DNA of 64,000 bases from NCBI GenBank assembly GCA_963682055.1, contig OY821745.1, positions 24,363,342-24,427,341 on the forward strand. Direction: 5' to 3'. The notes beneath the pieces were generated by a model. The model was not told where the DNA came from. It was given only the letters and a program-made list of their open reading frames with translations, and did no database searches. This document shows, piece by piece, positions 61,055-64,000 of the stretch. A program made the position numbers and the translations under genes. Within the stretch, counting starts at the first letter, position 1; every line of letters begins with the position of its first letter. Source of the stretch: Primula veris. Taxonomy: Eukaryota > Streptophyta > Magnoliopsida > Ericales > Primulaceae.

Positions 61055-62011
61055 AGTATAATTTAATATTAATGAACGGATGTATTATGAAATGATCCGT
61101 AATGAGGACGTAATAGTTCTTTGATTGCTGCTTTTGGACTTTAAAAAATTTGAAGGAAAATTGGTTCCAACCCCTGAAACCCTAATATTGCTATTAATTT
61201 GGCCGCCATATATATATATATATATATATTTATATTTTAGATCAATACTCTCTCTCTCTCTCAGAACACACCGCACCATCTCTCTCTGAAAAAAATCCCA
61301 AAATCACACTTCTTATATATATATAATTTTGCGAGGTATATCCCAAAATCCCAAAATCTCTGGTATTTCGCGAGTGGAACATTGTTCACCGGGATAGAAA
61401 GAAGGCTGGTGCTGAAAATGGAATCCTTTGCACGGATTGGTATTCTACGCTCCTTCCCTCTCTCTCTATTTCTTTAATTTTGTGTTATAATTCAAATTCT
61501 TATATATATATATATATATATATATTCTTATATATATAAGAATATATATATATATATATATATGTGATTTAATTAACACTTGGGTTGTTATTTTTTTTAC
61601 TTTTGTGGGATTAAAGTTTTTAGTTATAGAGTCCACTAGTTTGATTTAAATTTTTTAGTTATTTTCTCTAATTTCGTTTGAGTCGCTCGAATTTGGTTGA
61701 TTGATTCATATGACTTATTCCATTTTGATTGAGCAAGTGGTAAAAGGGTAGCCTTCTGACTTGTACTTTTAACACTAGAGTACTAATAGGCAACTTTTGT
61801 GTACATTGGTGCCGGCATTTAAAAAATTAGTAGTGTGGTTACTGGTTAACTAACTGCTAAAAACCACTAAGCTGGTGTACATTGCTGATATAGTCCCAAA
61901 CTTAAAACCTCTATTTCTTCACCGGATACTATTAAAGCAAAAACATTAATTTATTAGCTTGTGAGGGTATTTGTTGCGTTAAAATCTTATACTTTATCTG
62001 TTGTTGCATAG
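61055..62011. other. Leader-like segment and AT palindrome upstream of the RNase H-like gene
   Basis: (TA)n at 61208-61229 and (CT)n at about 61249-61262 precede a leader-like segment up to about 61440, as seen before other genes in this window. 61500-61563 is a long AT palindrome. The expected first exon of the RNase H-like gene (viroplasmin N-terminus) was not recognised. Confidence 0.4.
61500..61563. repeat. AT-rich palindrome with (TA)n arms
   Basis: (TA)n, then TTCTTATATATATAAGAA, then (TA)n: a near-perfect inverted repeat able to form a cruciform. Confidence 0.8.
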
Positions 62012-63804
62012 ATTAGTGACCTTCCTGCTAGTGTATACAAAGGGGAGTCGATGCCAAAAAACACCCAAGAATATCTCACATCTTGTGGGCTAAAAAATGC
62101 TCTCTATTCCATAAGAGCTGCTGATTTGAAAGACGATATTTTTGGCCTGCTTATACCTTACCCTTATCAGGTTACTACTTTATCATGTTAGTAGTGATCT
62201 GAATCTTGAACTGGTAACTTTATTTTGATTATTAATACTGACATGCTATTTTTTTCAGCTACCATCTTCTACCCAAAGTGAAATTAATTTGCCACCAAAG
62301 AGAGATCAATTGATGCGATGAATGCAGAAACTATTGTAAGTCTCAGGTCCTTCATAATTAAACTTTTATAATCATTGGTGTGGCTGTGGCCTTTTAATAT
62401 TTTGAAAAAGAATTACTTTCATTCCGCTGCACCCATAAATGCATAAAGAAGCAACAAATTTTAATTACGAGTACAGATTTGGGTAAATGCTTTAGACATT
62501 TTCCTTGAGTGGATATCCATTTTTTGTGGAACCTAGGAAAACTATGTGAACATATAATTCTTTGCTCTAAATATTCATTTCTTCTTTCTTGGTTACGTTT
62601 TGTTAAAATATTTAATCATTCAAATAACTGTTGACTATCTATATGCCCATTATGCTTTATTCTTCGAAGTTATAATACGCTTATTTGATCAGTCATGATT
62701 TGATTTAATATCAGCTCCAGGAGCATGTTATAGCATGATTTCAGTTAGCACAATCAAGGTTTCTGTAGTCAATATTTAAAGTTCTGCTTATATTGATGAC
62801 ACATATTAGAAAAGTAATTATGACATTTTTGGTGATTCGGAACCAGGGGCGGAGCTATATAGCTGCAAAAGGTTGAGGTCACAACCATGCATTTTACAAA
62901 AATGTCATATTTTCATAGGTTTTGTTAGTAACCAGTAACCACTAACCAACTATAAAATTGGGGATTGACAAAAAAGGAAATACGACCATATATTGGGATG
63001 GAATGGAGGGAGTACTTGTTTTCATATTTCGTGTATATTTAAATATCTTCGCACTACTTGTTTTTATTTTCTTTGTATATATCTTCTTAATATTAATGTC
63101 TTTGATTTTGTATTCAATCTAGATTTGCAAATTGCGACAAGGTTTGGGCACAGCAACAACTTATGTTGCTGAATACCGAGCCATGATCTTAGGCTTGAGA
63201 TATGCCCTTGACAGAGGATTTAAAAGTATTCGTGTTCTTGGAGACTCAAAGCTCGTTTATATGCAGGTTCCTTTTCTTTTTCTTTCAATTAGGAGTAAAA
63301 ACAGAAGTTCTACTCTCATTTAGCTTCTGAATTTGTTACTCCAGTCGGAAAACAAATTTTCACATAGTTAGCTGGTGAAATATTTAATAAAATGTAAAAT
63401 AAAAAAAAATGAATTACAATGTTATATTATATGTAACAGATTCAGGAACTATGGAAGGTTAAAAACAAAAACTTGTTAAAGTTGCATAAAGAAGCTAGGA
63501 TACTGAAAGCGAAGTTCCTCTCTTTTGAGACAAGTCACGTTTTACGGGTAAACATAGTTGACCTTTTCATTTTAGATGTTCACGGAATCATACAATTTAA
63601 AAATGTCAATATTAACGGTCTTACCTTGAAACAGGAATCAAATCCCGAGGCTGATGCTCAAGCAAATTTGGGTGTTACACTAGCTGGTGAGACATAATTT
63701 GCTTAGGTGTTTCGGAAACTGAATTTGTATTAATGTTTAAAGAGAATGTGTTGATGATATCTTTTACTTCTGTAGATGGCGAAATACAGGAGGAGCTTAC
63801 ATAA
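62012..63804 (+). pseudogene. Viroplasmin/RNase H-like gene, incomplete copy
   Basis: Pieces: 62012-62170 and 62259-62335 (viroplasmin-like part: VYKGESMPKNTQEYLTSCGL, NALYSIRAADLKDDIFG), then 63123-63266 (YVAEYRAMILGLRYALDRGF, GDSKLVYMQ), 63440-63547 (WKVKNKNLLKLHKEA), 63635-63686 (NPEADAQANLGVTLA) and 63776-63804 (DGEIQEELT, stop). The RNase H fold keeps the catalytic Glu (AEYRA), Asp (GDS) and last Asp (DAQAN), but the exon with the first Asp (FDGASKGNPG type) is not found between 62335 and 63123. The second piece also needs a frame change, with an in-frame TGA at 62318-62320. The N-terminal first exon was not found either. Splice borders of the 3' exons are intact. It resembles Arabidopsis RNase H family proteins such as At3g01410; probably a pseudogene. 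Confidence 0.68.
62960..63014. mobile_element. Stowaway-like MITE remnant (one end)
   Basis: GGGATGGAATGGAGGGAGTA at 62996-63015 is the reverse of the Stowaway terminus TACTCCCTCC...CCC. The partner terminus is not seen. It lies in the gap where the RNase H catalytic exon is missing. Confidence 0.6.
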
Positions 63805-64000
63805 TCAAGGCATTTCATCAGAGATCAAAGAAGAGTTTGACGAATATATGCGCTGTATAGCTGAGCAAAATTGGAATCAATTTTATCCACAAGCCACGTT
63901 CGTGAAGAATTGATTGTTTTGTCCCCTTACAACTTTATTCACGAACTGATTGTTTTGTCCCCTTACAACTTTATAAATCCCTTAAAAGCAAAGCGGTTTT

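Overview
This window reads as nuclear DNA of a flowering plant, most likely a eudicot. It is AT-rich, has long AT-rich introns with GT-AG borders, carries plant gene families, and holds many plant transposable elements of different ages. All gene models below were read by eye from splice signals and remembered family motifs; no search or alignment was run.

Layout: 169-1514 is the 3' part of a CER1-like wax biosynthesis gene (+). 2965-3267 is a small single-exon RING-H2 gene (-). 3979-9300 is a decayed CACTA element carrying LTR-like segments. 11634-18320 is a complete five-exon gene for a SWIM zinc-finger protein derived from a MULE-type transposase (+), with a hAT-type MITE in its first intron. 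18992-34802 holds the wreck of a PDR/ABCG full-size ABC transporter gene (+). It has nonsense and frameshift lesions and lacks both transmembrane blocks apart from a short piece. Its introns host a nearly intact Ty1-copia element on the minus strand (22118-27264, TSD ATTTA). Where the first transmembrane block should be there is a poly(A)-tailed 5S rRNA copy fused to a 5'-truncated Tnt1/Tork-like copia element (30136-33550).

34803-38900 contains MITEs, simple repeats and an unassigned GC-richer segment with diverged repeats. 38926-42309 is an intact eight-exon UMP-CMP kinase gene (-), apparently with one GC-AG intron. A SINE with an 18-bp TSD (43178-43302) and a Tourist-like MITE (44384-44617) lie upstream of it. 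46929-54917 is a young, nearly complete Ty1-copia element (+, TSD CTATT) with 1.3-1.5 kb LTRs. A 196-bp CACTA MITE directly abuts it. 55.9-57.6 kb holds an LTR-like segment and a Lemi/Emigrant-type pogo element with a transposase remnant. 59204-61054 is the left end and DUF4216 remnant of a second CACTA. 62012-63804 is the 3' part of a viroplasmin/RNase H-like gene that appears to have lost the exon with its first catalytic Asp.

Intact or potentially active host genes are the CER1-like, RING-H2, SWIM and UMP-CMP kinase genes. There is no operon logic here. The dominant story is layered transposon insertion, especially in the ABC-transporter pseudogene. The most unusual object is the 5S-poly(A)/copia junction, which sits exactly at a multi-kilobase deletion.
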